Part shown: one piece after another, positions 1 through 10,773 of the stretch
Layout: the number at the start of each line of letters is the position of its first letter
Position numbering within the stretch: position 1 is the first letter of the stretch
Assembly (NCBI RefSeq): GCF_002575655.3
Contig: NC_053040.3
Span: forward strand, 361,024,267 to 361,088,266
Reading direction: 5' to 3'
DNA length: 64,000 nt
DNA from: Aegilops tauschii subsp. strangulata
Lineage: Eukaryota; Streptophyta; Magnoliopsida; Poales; Poaceae
Translations under genes and position numbers: made by a program
The notes under the pieces: model-generated
What the model was told of the DNA's origin: nothing
Seen by the model: the letters and a program-made list of their open reading frames with translations, nothing else
Databases searched by the model: none

Positions 1-1
1 C

Positions 2-1640
2 GAACCTAAATCGGAGAAATGTGTCTTCATAGGATACCCAAAGGAGACTGTTGGGTACACCTTCTATCACAGATCCGAAGGCAAGATATTCGTTGCTAAG
101 AATGGATCCTTTCTAGAGAAGGAATTTCTCTCGAAAGAAGTGAGTGGGAGGAAAGTAGAACTTGATGAGGTAATTGTACCTGCTCCCTTATTGGAAAGTA
201 GTTCATCGCAGAAACCAGTTTCTGTGACGCCTATACCATTTAGTGAGGAAGATAATGATGATGATCATGGAGCTTCAGATCAAGTTATTACTAAACCTCG
301 TAGGTCAACCAGAGTAAGATCCGCACCAGAGTGGTACAGTAATCCTGTTCTGGGGGTTATGTTACTAGACCATGACGAACCTACGAACTATGAAGAAGCG
401 ATGGTGAGCCCAGATTCCGCAAAATGGCTTGAGGCCATGAAATCTGAGATGAGATCCATGTTTGAGAACAAAGTATGGACTTTGGTTGACTTGCCCGATG
501 ATCGGAAAGCAATTGAGAATAAACGGATCTTCAAGAGGAAGACGGACGCTGATAGTAGTGTTACTATCTACAAAGCTAGAATTGTCGCAAAAAGGTTTTC
601 GACAAGTTCAAAGTGTTGACTACGATGAGAGTTTCCCACTCGTATCTATGCTTAAGTCTGTCCGAATCATGTTAGCAATTGCCGCATTTTATGAAATATG
701 GCAAATGGATAAACAAAACTGCATTCCTTAATGGATTTATTAAAGAAGAGTTGTATATGATGCAACCAGGAGGTTTTGTCAATCCTAAAGGTGCTAACAA
801 AATATGCAAGCTCCACCGATCCATCTATGGACTGGTGCAAGCATCTCGGAGTTGGAATATACGCTTTGATAAGTTGATCAAAGGATATAGTTTTATACAG
901 ACTTACGGTGAAGCCTATATTTACAAGAAAGTGAGTGGGAGCACTACAGCATTTCTGATAAGTATATGTGAATGACATATTGTTGATCGGAAATAATGTA
1001 GAATTATTCTACAAAGCATAAAGGAGTGTTTGAAAGGAGTTTTTCAAAGAAAGACCTCGGTGAAGCTGCTTACATATTGAGCATCAAGATCTATAGAGAT
1101 AGATGAAGACGCTTGATAAGTTTTTCAATGAGTACATACCTTAACAAGATTTTGAAGTAGTTCAAAATAGAACAGTCAAAGAAAGAGTTCATGCCTGTGT
1201 TACAAGGTGTGAAATTGAGTAAAGACTCAAAGCCCGACCACGGCAGAAGATAGAAAGAGAATGAAAGTCATTCCCTATGCCTTGGCCATAGGTTCTATAA
1301 AGTATGCCATGCTGTGTACCAGATCTATTGTATACCCTACACTGATTTTGGCAAGGGAGTACAATAGTGATCTAGGAGTAGATCACTGGACAGCGGTCAA
1401 AATTATCCTTAGTGGAATAAGGACATGTTTCTCGATTATGGAAGTGACAAAAGGTTCGTCGTAAAGGGTTACGTCGATGCAAGTTTTGACACTAATCTAG
1501 ATAACTCTAAAGTCTCGGTCTAGATACATATTGAAAGTGGGAGCAATTAGCTAGAGTAGCTCCCTGCAGAGCATTGTAGACATAGAAATTTGCAAAATAC
1601 TTACGGATCTGAATGTGACAGACCCGTTGACTAAAATTAT
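2..1640 (+). pseudogene. copia pol remnant: integrase tail, reverse transcriptase, RNase H
   Basis: From base 2 one frame reads the end of the integrase/linker region and enters the RVT_2 reverse transcriptase domain (ENKVWTLVDLPDD at about 466-504) before a TGA at 617-619. The domain continues in another frame (462-731, with LKSVRIMLAIAAF) and then a third (679-975, with GFIKEELYMMQPGGF and the IYGLVQASRSWN block). The YVDD catalytic box expected near 970 is disrupted: only LISICE then a stop is seen. After about 980 only scattered RNase H-like matches remain (for example YAMLCTRS at 1300-1325). At least three frameshifts and several stops make it non-functional. Its protein family is certain; exact break points are approximate. 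Confidence 0.85.
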
Positions 1641-1675
1641 CTCACAATCAAAACATGATCACACCTTAGTACTCT

Positions 1676-1840
1676 TTGGGTGTTAATCACATAGCAATGT
1701 GAACTAGATTATTGACTCTAGTAAACCCTTTGAGTGTTGGTCACATAGAGATGTGAACTATGGGTGTTAATCACATGGTGATGTGAATTATTGATGTTAA
1801 ATCACATGGCGATGTGAACTAGATTATTGACTCTAGTGCA
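1676..1840 (+). repeat. four palindromic TCACAT(N4-5)ATGTGA repeats before the 3' LTR
   Basis: Four copies of a TCACAT...ATGTGA inverted repeat lie just upstream of the polypurine tract, at about 1687, 1740, 1772 and 1803. Two of them continue into the same text (GAACTAGATTATTGACTC). Copies are 30-55 bp apart. Their role is unknown; their position between pol and the polypurine tract suggests a cis element of the retroelement RNA. Confidence 0.7.
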
Positions 1841-1850
1841 AGTGGGAGAC

Positions 1851-3552
1851 TGAAGGAAATATGCCCTAGAGGCAATAATAAAGTATTATATATTTCCTTA
1901 TATCATGATAAATGTTTATTATTCATGCTAGAATTGTATTAACCGGAAACATAATACATGTGTGAATACATAGACAAACAGAGTGTCACTAGTATGCCTC
2001 TACTTGACTAGCTCGTTAATCAAAGATGGTTATGTTTCCTAGCCATAGACATGAGTTGTCATTTGATTAACGAGATCACCTCATTAGGAGAATGACGTGA
2101 TTGACTTGACCTATTCCGTTAGCTTAGCACCCGATCGTTTAGTATGTTGCTATTGCTTTCTTCATGACTTATACATGTTCCTATGACTATGAGATTATGC
2201 AACTCCCGTTTACTAGAGGAACACTTTGTGTGCTACCAAACGTCACAACGTAAATGGGTGATTATAAAGGTGCTCTACAGGTGTCTCCAAAGGTACTTGT
2301 TGGGTTGGCGTATTTCGAGATTAGGATTTGTCACTCCGATTGTCGGAGAGGTATCTCTGGGCCCACTCGGTAATGCACATCACTATAAGCCTTGCAAGCA
2401 TTATGACTAATGAGTTAGTTGCGGGATGATGTATTACAGAACGAGTAAAGAGACTTGCCGGTAACGAGATTGAACTAGGTATCGAGATACCGACGATCGA
2501 ATCTCAGGCAAGTAACATACCGATGACAAAGGGAACAACGTATGTTGTTATGCGGTTTGACCGATAAAGATCTTCGTAGAATATATGGGAGCCAATATGG
2601 GCATCCAGGTCCCGCTATTGGTTATTGACCGGAGAGGTGTCTCGGTCATGTCTACATAGTTCTCGAACCCGTAGGGTCCGCACGCTTAACGTTACGATGA
2701 CAGTTTTATTGAGTTTTGATGTACCGAAGGAGTTCGGAGTCCGGGATGAGATCGGGGACATGAAGAGGAGTCTCGAAATGTCCGAGACGTAAAGATTGAT
2801 ATATTGGACGACTATATGCGGACTTCGGAAAGGTTCCGAGTGATTCGGGTATTTTTCGGAGTACCGGAGAGTTACGGGAATTCGTATTGGGCCTTAATGG
2901 GCCATACGGGAAAGGAGAGAAAGACCCCAAAGGGTGGCCGCACCCCTCCCCATGGGCTAGTCCGAATTGGACTAGGGAGGGGGGGCGCCCCCTTCCTTCT
3001 TTCTCCTCCCCCCTTCCCTTCTCCTACTCCCACAAGGAAAGGAGGAGTCCTACTCCCGGTGGGAGTAGGACTCCCCCCTTGGGCGCGCCACCTCCCCTTG
3101 GCCGGCCCTCTCCTCCTTGCTCCTTTATATACGGGGGCAGGGGGCACCCCAAAGACACTTGATATACGATATTTTAGCTGTGTGCAGTGCCCCCCTCCAC
3201 CATATTACACCTCGATAATACCGTTGCGGAGCTTAGGCGAAGCCCTGCGTCAGTGGAACATCATCATCGTCACCACGCCGTTGTGCTGACGAAACTCTCC
3301 CTCAACACTCGGCTGGATCGGAGTTCGAGGGATGTCATCGAGCTGAACATGTGTAGAACTCGGAGGTGCCGTGCGTTCGGAACTTGATCGGTCGGATCGT
3401 GAAGGCGTACGATTACATCAACCGCGTTGTGATAACGCTTCCGCTGTCGGTCTACGAGGGTATGTGGACAACACTCTCCCCTCTCGTTGCTATGCATCAC
3501 CATGATCTTGCGTGTGCGTAGGAAATTTTTGAAATTACTACGTTCCCCAACA
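1851..3552 (+). repeat. 3' LTR of Angela-like copia (1702 bp)
   Basis: It starts TGAAGGAAATATGCC directly after the purine tract and ends GTTCCCCAACA. It is clearly homologous to the 57877-59627 LTR over its whole length but well diverged. A candidate promoter TATA (TTATATA, 3125-3131) sits downstream of a C/G-rich stretch, and a perfect 14-bp-stem hairpin with a 3-nt loop lies at 3044-3074. The reading frames inside the LTR on both strands are compositional and not genes. Confidence 0.9.
3044..3131 (+). promoter_or_regulatory. LTR core promoter: hairpin plus TATA box
   Basis: A perfect inverted repeat (GGAGTCCTACTCCC, 3-nt loop, then its complement) at 3044-3074 precedes the TTATATA box at 3125 by about 50 nt. 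The layout resembles that in the other LTRs of this window. In this 3' LTR the promoter would read outward into 3553 and beyond. Confidence 0.6.
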
Positions 3553-4464
3553 GAAGATAGCCCAGACAACACGGCGGTAAACGCCTGATTTAGGGGCTCT
3601 CGACCCGGTCAACGGAAAAAGCCTTTCAAAGGCAACAGAGATGGACCGTCCAGCCTAAACAAGATTCTAGACAAATTATGTCAGATTCATGGCACGTCCG
3701 ATAAACCTGCAAATCACACCCACAGAGAATGGTGGGTCTTCAAGCAGGCCGGCAAGTTAAACACCGAACACAAGGGGAGGGATACACCAAGTGAAGACGA
3801 GGATGAGCCTCGCCAGCAAAGCACTAGGGGACAGAAAAAATTCCCACCAGAAGTCAAAACAGTGAACATGATTAATGTAACAAAAAGAAGAAGCAAACAT
3901 GCACTCCGAGACATGCGCGTCGTAGAGCCCGTCACCCCAAAGTCCAACCCTTGGTTGGCCTGCCCGATCACTTTTGATCGCAGGGATCACTTGACAAGTA
4001 TCCGGCACGGAGGATTGGCTGCCTTGGTGCTAGACCCAATTATCGACGGATACCATCTCACCCAATTCCTCATGGACGGCGGCAGTAGTCTTAATCTGAT
4101 ATATCAGGACAAAGTCCGCAAAATGGGGATAGACCCGACAAGAATCAGCCACAGCAATACTACCTTTAAAGGAGTAATACTAGGCCCAGAAGCCCGCTGT
4201 ACGGGCTCTCTAGTACTAGAGGTTGTATTCGGTTCTCCCGACAACTTCCGAAGTGAAAAGTTAACCTTCGACATCGCTCCATTCCGAAACGGCTATCAAG
4301 CACTACTCGGAAGAACAGCTTTCACTCGTTTTAATGCAGTACCGCATTACGCTTCTCTTAAGCTTAAGATGCCCGGTTCACGTGGCATCATCACAGTTAG
4401 CGGAAATGTTGAGCGTTCCTTACGCGCGGAGGAACGTGTGGCGGCTTTAGCAGCCGAACACTGA
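3553..4464 (+). pseudogene. gypsy gag C-terminus plus aspartic protease
   Basis: One frame runs from the copia junction to a TGA at 4462-4464, broken by an in-frame TGA at 3586-3588. The gag tail has the ILDKLCQIHGT...FKQAGKLN pattern (about 3660-3760), followed by an acidic/Gln-rich linker (SEDEDEPRQQ). The retroviral-type aspartic protease begins near 3990. Its catalytic motif is DGGSS (about 4075-4089) in place of the usual D-S/T-G, and the flap/ALLGR region is at about 4300. Pol normally follows the protease in gypsy elements, but none is found here. The copy lacks its N-terminal half and is not expected to work. Confidence 0.75.
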
Positions 4465-5667
4465 AACGGCCCCTCCAACCAGAATAAATGACCGGTCGTC
4501 AAGACCGCGGACATGGCTCGACGAGTCCGGCGCATCACTAGCTGTAACAGCTTAGATAAACCTGAGATTGGTTTGATGGATATACCCCCATAGGCGGTAC
4601 CAGGGGCTTCCCGCATGTACAAAGGACTACAGTTCGACTCGACCTTACTTATCTTGAATTTTAATGGTTTAGTAAGAATAACCAATTTTTCGCACGACAA
4701 CTTTCACCTAAGTTCTTCTCTTTTGTAGATGTTAATCGTGCTACACCCTTCCAGGATACGGCACAACGGAGACACAGGCGCAAACGTGCAGCAGGGCCCC
4801 GCTCAAAGGTTTCTTTTTAGATTAAGACCCTGTGTAAACCTTTTTTACTATCTGTTGTTGCTTCACATCCTCCGGATACTCAGTATAACCGAGAGGGATG
4901 CTGACGTTATTGGCATTTCGCCACGTCAGAATAATGCACGTACCTGGACACTCGGGGTTCATTATCAAGGGCGTTACTCAGCCCGGTATATGTTGTAAAG
5001 ACCGAATACCTTAGGGAGTGTTCGGCGTCGTGAGTCTGGCCTTATATGCATCAGCTCCGAATCATGTCTTCGGTCAAATGTTGGGTTTGCCCGGCTCCCG
5101 CGTTTTGCTACCTTACGTTCCGCTCTATCGGCTAAGGTGGCACTGGGAGAACTACTGCGATTGTGCCATGGTTCATCCGGATGAGCACCTCAGTAGAGAA
5201 AGCCGAAAACTGACTGTCATGATAAAGCGCGAGAATGGTCAACCACTCGATGACGTAGCAGAATCTTCAGGATTCCTCTGCATTAACGAAGGACCGGTTT
5301 TCCCGGTAATGTACGTACGCGCACCGTATTCGGATAGCCGCGGAAATACCAGGGGCTATATAGTAGCCCCACTGTCAAACTCCTATGGTTAAGTGAAAGT
5401 GTTAAAGCAATATAGTCTGATTGCCTCGTTCGCCGTGCTACCACCTCCTTAATGGACCAAGACGTTGGATCAAGTGGGAAGACACACTTTTGCAAACACC
5501 CCCGCATTATATGCGTGGGGGCTGAAGCCGACGACTGCAAACTTTCAGGTTATATACATATATACATAAATGACCGCACAGGAGGCATAATAATACTTTC
5601 AGGCAAAAGTATAAACACAGCCTTTATAATTTAAATAACATTGTTCTTACAATTGGGATACATGTCA
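4465..5667 (+). other. non-coding interior of the gypsy element
   Basis: There is no pol homology in any frame that I can recognise. The stretch lies between the sense protease and the end of the antisense gene, so it may hold the 3' untranslated part and terminator of the antisense transcript. A 124-codon open stretch at 5018-5392 has no recognisable domain and is treated as chance. Confidence 0.5.
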
Positions 5668-8567
5668 CTAGAACATGATACTCTTCGAGCACTGAGCCTC
5701 TATTAAACAAGCGCCTTCTAAGTCTTCTTCAAAATAGTGCTCGGCCGATATCTGGCCTACGGCCGAACTCTGGGTTGCAATAGCGGTGGCCTCCATCTCT
5801 GCCCAGTATGTCTTGACACGGGCAAGAGCCATCCGCGCACCCTCTATGCATGCCGACCTCTTCACAGCATCAATATGCGACACAGCACCAAGGAATCGTT
5901 GCACTAAGCCAAAATAACTATTCGGCCTTGGTCCTTCCGGCCAAGGATGATACACAACAGACCTCATGGCAAGCCCGAACAACCTATGGAGCTCGGCCCA
6001 CTCGGCCATTTGCTCATTTAACAGCAGTGGACGCGCCGGAGCATCGAACTGCGACCAGAACAACTTTTCCACTTCGTGATCTTTTTTATCTTCGAAAAAC
6101 TTGGTCGCATCAGCAGCACTTGCGGCCAAATCCAGGTACGCGTCCGCAGAACTCCATAATTGATCCAGAAGGGCATACTTAGGATCTCCAAACTCCGTCC
6201 GCAACAAAAAGGGCTTCCCAGCCGCGATATCTCCGGCTTGACGTAGCTCCTCCTTCGCCGCCCTGATTTTAGAGCAGGCTTCCTTGGCTGCTACCGTGGC
6301 TTTCTCGAGGTCCGTCGTCTTCGTTTGGCTTTCCTTTTTAAGAAGCTCATAACGGTCGGCGGCATCTTTCAGCTCAACAGCCATCTTGGCTATTTTCTCT
6401 TTGCTCTGGCAATGCGCAGTCTGGTCGGCTCTTAGCTCTTCGACCGCCTTTAGGGCGGCCGCATCACTCTTCCTGGCTTGTTCCTTGGCTCGGGCAAGTT
6501 CCGCCCGAAGGGTCTCCACGGCGACAGCTCCATCTGCAGTCACAGCATATTACAGATACTAGCATCATGCTCCTCTTAATATGTGTTGATCATAGGAGAA
6601 TACATACCATGTGCCTTGTCAAGCCGCTTGTTTACAAGCACGATGTCGGCATCTGCCGCATCAAGTTGCCGCTTCAGTTCGGCAAACTCACCACTGCGGC
6701 TAGCCACCGGACCCTCAGCCGCCTGCACATGAAAGCAGCGCGGTTATTACCTGGGACTATGATCCTCTATTTGTCGTCTTCTTGGACAGCAACCAGAGTC
6801 TCAGGGGCTACTATCTGCATAGGGCACACCTAGCGTGTGCGGTACCGTCAAAAAATATATATTACCTTGCGTACCTCAAAGCCTCTCAGCAGGCTCATAA
6901 AAGCTTCATGCAACCCGCTTTCGGCGGATGAAATCCTCTCAACCACCATACCCATTGGCGTACGATGCGCTTCTGAGATAGCCGCTTGCTCTAGAAGATT
7001 CATCAGTGTGTCTGGTCGCGCACCGGACAATCCTGGACTCTTTCTGTTGCTCTCCTTAGGAGCCGAATACTCCGGACTTCGGGTGGCCGAAGGGTTACCC
7101 TCTGGCCTTGGTGGATCAGGAGAAATCCTCCGTGACGACACCTCAGGGTCATCCACTTCACGAGGCAGGGAGGCACGAGGAGGCGTTTCGCTCTCCATCA
7201 TCTCCGGAAGAAGATCCCCCGAAGACGAACTCTGTCGAGAAGGGCTACGATCCGAACTACAAGACATACGTCTTGGTTATTGTTCTCAGAAATAAAGCAG
7301 GGTATATTTACTATGAAGTGCTTTTGTTCACTTACAACTCGGTGGAGGGCTGGTCCCCTTGCGGGTACTGTGCGGCAAGGATGCCCTCCGGGGTAGGGCC
7401 CCCTAACAAAGGTTTCTTCCCTCGTTTGGAAACCATTGTTTCCAAGTCTTCAGAGGTGGCCCTCTTCCTTCCTTGGGGAGAGGGAATTTTAGATTCTTCT
7501 CCCCGGTTATCCTCCTTCGTGGAGGCACTAATTCCCCTGGTTTGGATGAATAATGAGTGAGGCTCCCTTTCGGCTTCTTTGTTCCTCCCTTTATCTTCCC
7601 CGGATGGCGCCTGATAAGGCGCAAGTTCAAGCATCCTGGCTAGCACAGGATCCGGTGAGCCTTCGGGAAGGGGGGCCGAACACCTGATCATCTTCGCCTT
7701 TTTTACCCAGTCCTGGTCAAAGAGCGACTTTTCAGAATGATGTTGTGGTACATAAAGAGATAACACGTTCGGCCGAAGAATTACTTACTTGGATATCTGG
7801 ACGATTGCAGCTCAGACCCGCATCCTCGGTGGTGTCCGGACACTTTATTTGTGATCCGAAGAACAATTCATACATCTCTTCGTGCGTCATGCCGAAGAAT
7901 TGTCGAATACGGAGAGGTCAACGTTTGCAAGGCAGGACGTGACGAACTAGCATGACTTGCATTACCGTGATAAGGCTGACATCTCTCTCGAAGAGATCTC
8001 GGATGCGACTCTGCAATGTCGGCACATCATTTACTGGCCCCCAGTCCAGCCCCTTGTTGACCCATGACGCCAGTTGTGGCGGGGGGCCCAAGCGGAAGGC
8101 AGGGGCGGCTACCCACTTAGTACCTCGGGGAGCTGTGATGTAAAACCACTCTCGCTGCCATAACTTGGATGTCTCTGGGAAGGAACCCTTTGGCCATGGA
8201 GCATCGGCTTCACATTGAAGGTCTTGAGCCATAAGCCGAAGTGTGGGGTGATGCGGAGGAAGGCTTCACACACGACGATGAACGACGAGATGTGAAGGAT
8301 GGAATCCGGAGCCAGATCATGGAAATCGAGCCCGTAGTAGAACATAAGCCCTCTGACAAAGGGATCAAGACTGAAGCCTAGCCCTCGGAGGAAGTGGGAA
8401 ATAAATACGACACTCTCGTTGGGTTCGGGAGTGGGGATGACCTGCCCTTGAGCAGGCAACCTGTGCGAGATTTCGGTGGTCAGATACCTGGCTTCTCTTA
8501 GCTTCTTGATGTCCTCCTCTGTGACAGAGGAGGCCATCCACCGACCTTGAAGGTTGGATCCGGACAT
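5668..8567 (-). pseudogene. antisense five-exon gene, 'putative gypsy type transposon' family (PF04195-like) with coiled coil
   Basis: The gene runs opposite to gag. Start: ATG at 8567-8565 (MSGSNLQGRW), with an antisense TATA box about 100 nt upstream. Exon 1 (8567-7789) carries the PF04195-type core (HFLRGLGFSLDPFVRGL, ILHISSFIVVCEAFLRI). A one-base frameshift near 8205-8225 moves the reading to the frame with QREWFYITAPRG, and a TGA near 7900 interrupts it. Exon 2 is 7727-7336 (DWVKKAKMIRC, then basic linker), exon 3 about 7270-6866 (Ser/Pro-rich), exon 4 6722-6608, and exon 5 6533-5668 (Ala/Glu/Lys coiled coil over its first ~110 residues, then a globular tail). Donors GTAAGT (7788, 7335), GTAAT (6865) and GTATGT (6607), and acceptors CTGAAAAG, TGTGCAG and ACTGCAG, fit the model. 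The function of this family is unknown. The exon 3 start is uncertain. Confidence 0.75.
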
Positions 8568-8669
8568 GACTGAAGGTCCGAAGCGCCTAGCCTGAGCCTT
8601 GGGTGTTGGAACTCGAGTTGGGGGAAGGATTCGATTGAGTGCGAGAAGAAAAGGACAGGCCTTGGCCCG

Positions 8670-8675
8670 TTTATA
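8670..8675 (-). promoter_or_regulatory. TATA box for the antisense gene
   Basis: On the minus strand CTCTTTATAAACGGG reads as a TATA box about 105 nt before the ATG at 8567. The intervening pyrimidine-rich leader (CTTTTCTTCTCGCACTC) looks like a plant 5' UTR. This would let the gene be transcribed independently of, and against, the LTR promoter. Confidence 0.55.
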
Positions 8676-9109
8676 AAGAGGGTGAGTATCAAGTGTCCTC
8701 CGCATGGCCGTTTGGAACTTGCCTAAAATCGAGGAGTCATACCAGCAGGCACGATGGGGTTACCCATGCCCGTATTGATGAGAATCCCGTGAAAAAGGTA
8801 CACGATCTCTGCTTCGATAGGACGTGCCAATAAAACCGCCTCGCAACACGTGCAGTGGCAGGCTCGGAAAAACGGTTCGTCATGACCAGACCACGGCAGT
8901 ACGTCACGTTATGAAAAGCTGTCAGCAGATTAGATTTGTTGAAATATTATTCTCTCTACGGTGGTATCTAGAATTTGTTTTGCAGAGCCGGACACTATCC
9001 TTGTGTTCAAAATCTTCTATGGAGTATTCGGAGGAAGAACCCGCCTTGCAATGTAGAAGACAATCTCCGCGCCGGACTCATCGTCATTGAAGCCTGGTTC
9101 AGGGGCTAC

Positions 9110-9578
9110 TGAGGGAGTCCTGAATTAGGGGGTCCTCGGACAACCGGACTATATACTTTAGTCGGACTGTTGGACTATGAAGTTACAAGATTGAAGACTT
9201 CGTCCCGTGTCAGGATGGGACTCTCCTTGGCGTGGAAGGCAAGCTTGGCAATACGGATATGTAGATCTCCTCCCTTGTAACCGACTCTGTGTAACCCTAG
9301 CCCCCCTCCGGTGTCTATATAAACTGGAGGGTTTAGTCCGTAGGACAACACCAATCATACCATAGGCTAGCTTCTAGGGTTTAGCCTCTACGATCTCGTG
9401 GTAGATCAACCCTTGTAATACTCATCATCAAGATCAATCAAGCAGGAAGTAGGGTATTACCTCCATCGAGAGGGCCCGAACCTGGGTAAACATCGTGTCC
9501 CCCGCCTCCTGTTACCATCCGACTTAGACGCACAGTTCGGGACCCCCTACCCGAGATCCGCCAGTTTTGACACCGACA
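9110..9578 (+). repeat. 3' LTR of the gypsy element (469 bp)
   Basis: It begins TGAGGGAGTCCTG after a polypurine-like GGTTCAGGGGC and ends GACACCGACA. The TATA box is TATATAAA at 9316-9323, with transcription expected about 30 nt later. The 5' LTR is outside the window, so no divergence estimate is possible. Confidence 0.85.
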
Positions 9579-10773
9579 GGGACCGACATGTCAACTCGGT
9601 GGGACTAATTTTATTAGGGTTAGGGCATAACGTAATCTCGGTGAGACCAATCACATAAGCTCGGTAAGACCGATTTCTGTAATAGGCAAACATTGAGTTG
9701 GTCAGGCAAACTCGGTGGGACCGAATCGCTCATTTCGGTGAGACCGAAATGTTACGAAAGGGAAACAGAGAGTTTGCATTGCGAACTCGGTGGGACCGAT
9801 CGCTCATCTCGGTTAGACTGAAACGTTACGAAGGGAAACAAAGAGTTTGCAATCCCATCTCGGTGAGACCGAGATCCCTATCGGTGAGACCGAACTGACT
9901 AGGGTTTCTGGCTGTGGCTATGTCAAATGAACTCGGTGGCGCCGGATAGATCAAATCGTGGGGCCGAGTTTGACTTTTGGTTTGGGACATATGTGGATAT
10001 GATAAAGTGGTTGAGGGCTTTTGGAGCATATCACTAAGCATTTTGAGCAAGCAAGCCATTAAGCAACACCTCATCCCCTTTTAATAGTATTGGCTTTTCC
10101 TATGGACTCAATGTGATCTTGGATCACTAAAATGAAAATGTAGAGTCTTGAGCTTGAGCCAATATGTGTCCTTGGCATTTTGAGGGGTCCACATTCCTAG
10201 TCCATGCCATGCCAATCACTGAACTTTCTGAAATGATCATCTTGAAAGAGCATTAGTTCAATGAGCTATATGTTGTTAGGAATTACCAAAACCACCCAGG
10301 GATAGTTGCACTTTCAATCTCCCCCTATTGGTAATTGATGACAACATATAGATCAAAGCTTCGAAAAATGATAATAAGGTTGAAATACATCGTCGCTTTG
10401 AGAAGTATGTGATAAGTAAGAGCTCCCCCTAAATTTGTGCATTATTTAAAATTTGCTTTTGAATGCAAATGCAGAATCGATTAGGATCATGGGTTACTCT
10501 TCCATGTCACATACATCTTGGTGGAGCGCTCAAAATGATAGAAAGTAAAATATGCACTCATCACCAAGGCAAAGTGAATGATCATATAAGAGAGATAAGA
10601 GATAACATCATTCAAGCACAATCACTAATGTATGATATGATCAAACACATGATCATACAAGTATCTCACACATATAAGCATAAAGTATCAAGCAAGCACA
10701 CAAATAAGTATCAACCAAATAGCAAAGGAGACAAAAAGAAGCAAAGCACTCTCTCTCGAAGCCTATGATCTAT
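9579..10773 (-). mobile_element. SIRE-type copia, minus strand: LTR fragment and 3' interior
   Basis: Read on the minus strand, 10331-10317 is a polypurine tract (CCAATAGGGGGAGAT) followed by an LTR start TGAAAGTGCAACTATCCC at 10316. The LTR then runs down to 9579, where the gypsy LTR cuts it. The interior 10332-10773 (minus strand) is non-coding 3' sequence, with TTGTCATCAATTACC next to the purine tract as is usual for this clade. The Athila-like LTR at 10774 cuts the interior on the other side. No open frame here has recognisable homology. Confidence 0.65.
9595..9966 (-). repeat. array of about ten TCGGT(N3)ACCGA palindromes in the LTR
   Basis: The motif TCGGTGRGACCGA recurs about ten times in 370 bp (near 9597, 9636, 9660, 9711, 9735, 9787, 9809, 9860, 9882 and 9933), in both perfect and decayed form. 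Copies at 9733-9749 and 9857-9875 extend to 7- and 8-bp perfect arms around GAG. Each palindrome contains CpGs. The spacing is irregular (about 22-50 bp), so this is a dispersed-motif array and not a simple tandem repeat. Confidence 0.75.

Larger units (their letters stand above)
1..3552 (+). mobile_element. Angela/BARE/WIS-like Ty1-copia retrotransposon, 3' half
   Basis: The window opens inside the integrase-reverse transcriptase region of a copia element and runs through RNase H remnants, a polypurine tract (AAGTGGGAGAC, 1840-1850) and a complete 3' LTR ending at 3552. The 5' part lies to the left of the window. The base after the LTR resumes a gypsy gag frame, so this element inserted into the gypsy element at 3553-9578. 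The first flanking bases, GAAGA (3553-3557), would be one copy of the target duplication; the other is outside the window. A second member of the same family starts at 57877. The family name is by recognition of the LTR start (TGAAGGAAATATGCC) and the pol sequence. Confidence 0.85.
3553..9578 (+). mobile_element. Ty3-gypsy retrotransposon with antisense gene, 5' part missing
   Basis: The segment begins inside gag, where the copia element interrupted it, and ends with a 469-bp LTR (9110-9578). Sense strand: gag C-terminus and aspartic protease only; no reverse transcriptase or integrase is seen between the protease and the LTR. Antisense strand: a multi-exon gene at 5668-8567. The LTR begins TGAGGGAGTCC after GGTTCAGGGGCTAC and ends TTTTGACACCGACA. 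The element appears non-autonomous. It probably inserted into the minus-strand SIRE-type LTR that resumes at 9579. I recognise the LTR type as common in Triticeae but do not assign a family name. Confidence 0.8.

Noticed and set aside
2804..3289. Long overlapping open frames on both strands of the Angela-like LTR (also 2872-3147, 58836-59231)
   Set aside because: They lie in the GC-rich promoter part of LTRs, are Pro/Gly/Arg low complexity, and are open on both strands because of composition.
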